Below are positions 6,271 through 7,220 of a stretch of DNA of 7,220 nt, piece by piece. Below the pieces are notes generated by a model that was not told the origin of the DNA, searched no databases, and worked only from the letters and a program-made list of their open reading frames with translations. The stretch comes from Rickettsiales bacterium. Lineage in GTDB: Bacteria > Pseudomonadota > Alphaproteobacteria > Rickettsiales > Rickettsiaceae. The stretch is from NCBI GenBank assembly GCA_947508155.1, contig CANNRM010000025.1, forward strand, positions 1-7,220, read 5' to 3'. The position numbers and the translations under genes are program-made. How positions within the stretch are numbered: position 1 is the first letter of the stretch; the number at the start of each line of letters is the position of its first letter.

Positions 6271-6380
6271 AAAATTAGTTATGTGTACAGACGATATAAA
6301 AGTTTTCACAAAAAAGCAACATTATGATTCATATTTTGCAAAATAAGCTATCTTTAGCGCTTTTATTATCTCTATACTTG

Positions 6381-6409
6381 TTGACAGAGAGCCAAAAACT
6401 ATACATTAT
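6381..6409 (+). promoter_or_regulatory. Candidate sigma70 promoter for the dipeptidase gene
   Basis: A perfect TTGACA (6381-6386) is followed after 17 bp by CATTAT (6404-6409, 4/6 to TATAAT, keeping the key A at position 2 and T at position 6). Transcription would start near 6416, placing the whole inverted-repeat element 6433-6567 in a leader of about 185 nt. The element would then fold in the mRNA before the start codon. Confidence 0.5.
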
Positions 6410-6432
6410 ATGCCTTATTTAGTCACTATCCA

Positions 6433-6567
6433 CGTCATCCCGGGCTTGACCCGGGGCCCAGTTCTTAAAGCTGTAATTTTTATGTAAGCGTCAGTTTAAA
6501 TTTGACGCACTATTCGTGTGAATTATTAAGTTAAAGTACTGGATCCCTGGTCAAGCCAGGGATTACG
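6433..6567. repeat. 135-bp inverted-repeat element with hairpin-forming ends
   Basis: Positions 6433-6462 pair in unbroken register with 6538-6567: 25 Watson-Crick pairs, one G-U and four mismatches out of 30. Each end is also self-complementary: CCCGGG-cttga-CCCGGG at 6439-6455 and CCCTGG-tcaag-CCAGGG at 6545-6561. The AT-rich 75-bp middle contains another hairpin, GCGTCA (6488-6493) with TGACGC (6503-6508). The GTCATCCCGGGCTTGACCCGGG-like end resembles intergenic repeats common in alphaproteobacteria, including similar Wolbachia repeats, from general knowledge. There is no coding capacity, so it would be a non-autonomous (MITE- or REP-like) element. It is unrelated to the three-armed element apart from the shared CGTCATCC opening. 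Confidence 0.88.
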
Positions 6568-6585
6568 TAGGTAGTTACCTTATTT

Positions 6586-6593
6586 AGGACAGG
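6586..6593 (+). promoter_or_regulatory. Likely Shine-Dalgarno of the dipeptidase gene
   Basis: AGGACAGG lies 9 nt (from its last G) before the ATG at 6603. It is the only purine-rich block near the start, it supports that ATG, and it lies outside the inverted-repeat element, so the site would stay accessible if the element folded. Confidence 0.5.
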
Positions 6594-6602
6594 TTGTGGT
6601 AC

Positions 6603-7220
6603 ATGCTGCAAGAATCATTTACATATTTGGATACTATAGATAACACTATTTTATATGATATAAGATATGCGGGATCGATGAATTTTGTGGGCAAAATAAT
6701 TGACGGATACCATGTTAATAGACCAGTGATGACACATCAACTTGCGCATGCTTTAAGCCATATTCAAAAAATAGTCAATAAGGATGGGTTTTCTTTAGTG
6801 ATATATGATGCATATCGTCCACAAAAAGCCGTAGAACATTTTGGTAGGTGGAGTGAAGACCAATATAATCAAAACATGAAGACAAAATTTTATCCATATA
6901 TTGATAAAGCAAATGCATTTGAATTGGGGTTTATAGGTAAGAGATCGGCGCATTCTCGTGGTAGTACAGTGGATTTGACGCTCATTGAAAATGGTGCGAC
7001 TTTAAAAAAGCCTCATGAGATAACATATACTACACGTTTTTTGAAAGATGGTCGGGAAATTTTGTTTTTAGATGATGGCACTTTGGATATGGGGGGTCAT
7101 TTTGATCTATTTGACGAGGCCTCATTTCATCAAAATGATTTGTTGGATGCTCAATATCAGTCTCGTAGAAAATATCTGCGAGACGTTATGATGAGTAATG
7201 GATTTGACGATTATCGTAAA
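6603..7220 (+). CDS. ddpX: VanX/DdpX-type D-Ala-D-Ala dipeptidase, 3' end outside window
   Basis: An open frame of 206 codons from the ATG at 6603 runs off the window end. It matches the peptidase M15D (VanX) family. YDAYRP (68-73) carries the catalytic-site Arg72 (VanX Arg71). SAHSRGSTVDLTL (115-127) carries zinc ligands His117 and Asp124 with the same 7-residue spacing as VanX His116/Asp123. DMGGHFDLFDEASFH (162-176) matches the DMGTxFDxFxxxSH block. The remaining signature, ExWHF with catalytic Glu and the third zinc ligand, should follow almost at once after NGFDDYRK and is beyond the window. No signal peptide is visible, so it is probably cytosolic. The enzyme hydrolyses D-Ala-D-Ala. In bacteria without vancomycin-resistance clusters (DdpX, PcgL) it serves recycling or use of wall-derived D-alanine, and no vanH/vanA-like genes are seen here. 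It is probably transcribed from the TTGACA promoter upstream. Confidence 0.93.
   Translation, partial: MLQESFTYLDTIDNTILYDIRYAGSMNFVGKIIDGYHVNRPVMTHQLAHALSHIQKIVNKDGFSLVIYDAYRPQKAVEHFGRWSEDQYNQNMKTKFYPYIDKANAFELGFIGKRSAHSRGSTVDLTLIENGATLKKPHEITYTTRFLKDGREILFLDDGTLDMGGHFDLFDEASFHQNDLLDAQYQSRRKYLRDVMMSNGFDDYRK

Larger units (their letters stand above)
6259..6602. other. 344-bp divergent intergenic control region
   Basis: This region separates the minus-strand DsbA-like operon from the plus-strand dipeptidase gene. It contains the DsbA-like ribosome site (6266-6270) and a possible minus-strand -10 CATAAT (6321-6326), which has no convincing -35. It also holds a TTGACA promoter candidate reading towards the dipeptidase (6381-6409), a 135-bp inverted-repeat element (6433-6567), and a purine-rich AGGACAGG (6586-6593) ahead of the dipeptidase start. 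I see no convincing small gene or known RNA in it. Confidence 0.7.

Noticed and set aside
6259..6309. Longer DsbA-like start at the GTG at 6309
   Set aside because: It adds 17 residues ahead of a good membrane anchor and lacks a ribosome site, while the ATG at 6258 has GGAAG at proper spacing.
6603..7220. Dipeptidase gene considered as part of a vancomycin-resistance cluster
   Set aside because: No vanH, vanA/B or vanRS-like gene lies in the window, and VanX-family enzymes without such a cluster are common in Gram-negative bacteria.

Overview
The window looks like a piece of chromosome from an AT-rich alphaproteobacterium of the Rickettsiales or a related intracellular lineage. The reasons are strongly AT-biased coding sequence, a ybeY-tlyC pair whose products resemble the Rickettsia proteins as I remember them, a rickettsial-type gene set (MsbA-like exporter, EamA/DMT transporter, membrane-anchored DsbA/ScsC-like protein, D-Ala-D-Ala dipeptidase), and palindromic repeats opening with CGTCATCC between genes. 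This placement rests on recall and overall look, not on a search.

Layout: (1) Positions 2-1331, plus strand: the 3' part of ybeY (its start lies outside the window), then tlyC/corC 22 bp later. (2) Positions 1332-1538: a spacer holding a partial and a complete copy of a palindromic element that folds on paper as a four-way junction with three side arms. (3) Positions 1539-2537, plus strand: a lipoprotein class A beta-lactamase-like serine hydrolase with an unusual omega-loop region. (4) Positions 2538-2666: a second complete copy of the same element in the same orientation, lying between convergent genes. (5) Positions 2667-4421, minus strand: an MsbA-type ABC exporter with a plausible promoter of its own. 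(6) Positions 4490-6258, minus strand: a DsbA/ScsC-like thiol oxidoreductase translationally coupled by a GTGA overlap to an EamA transporter. (7) Positions 6259-6602: a divergent control region with a TTGACA promoter candidate and a different 135-bp inverted-repeat element. (8) Positions 6603-7220, plus strand: a VanX/DdpX-type D-Ala-D-Ala dipeptidase cut by the window end just before its expected C-terminal catalytic motif.

Common theme: most genes act at the envelope. The serine hydrolase and the dipeptidase both belong to peptidoglycan-related families, the ABC exporter is of the lipid-flippase type, and the DsbA-like protein works on exported proteins. YbeY is the exception, acting in ribosome and rRNA maturation. 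I see no defence system, phage, insertion-sequence transposase, CRISPR array, tRNA or rRNA. The most unusual signals are the structured intergenic repeats, with sequence change that keeps the pairing in one arm, and the beta-lactamase-like protein, which has a displaced glutamate and an insertion of about 36 residues at the omega loop.
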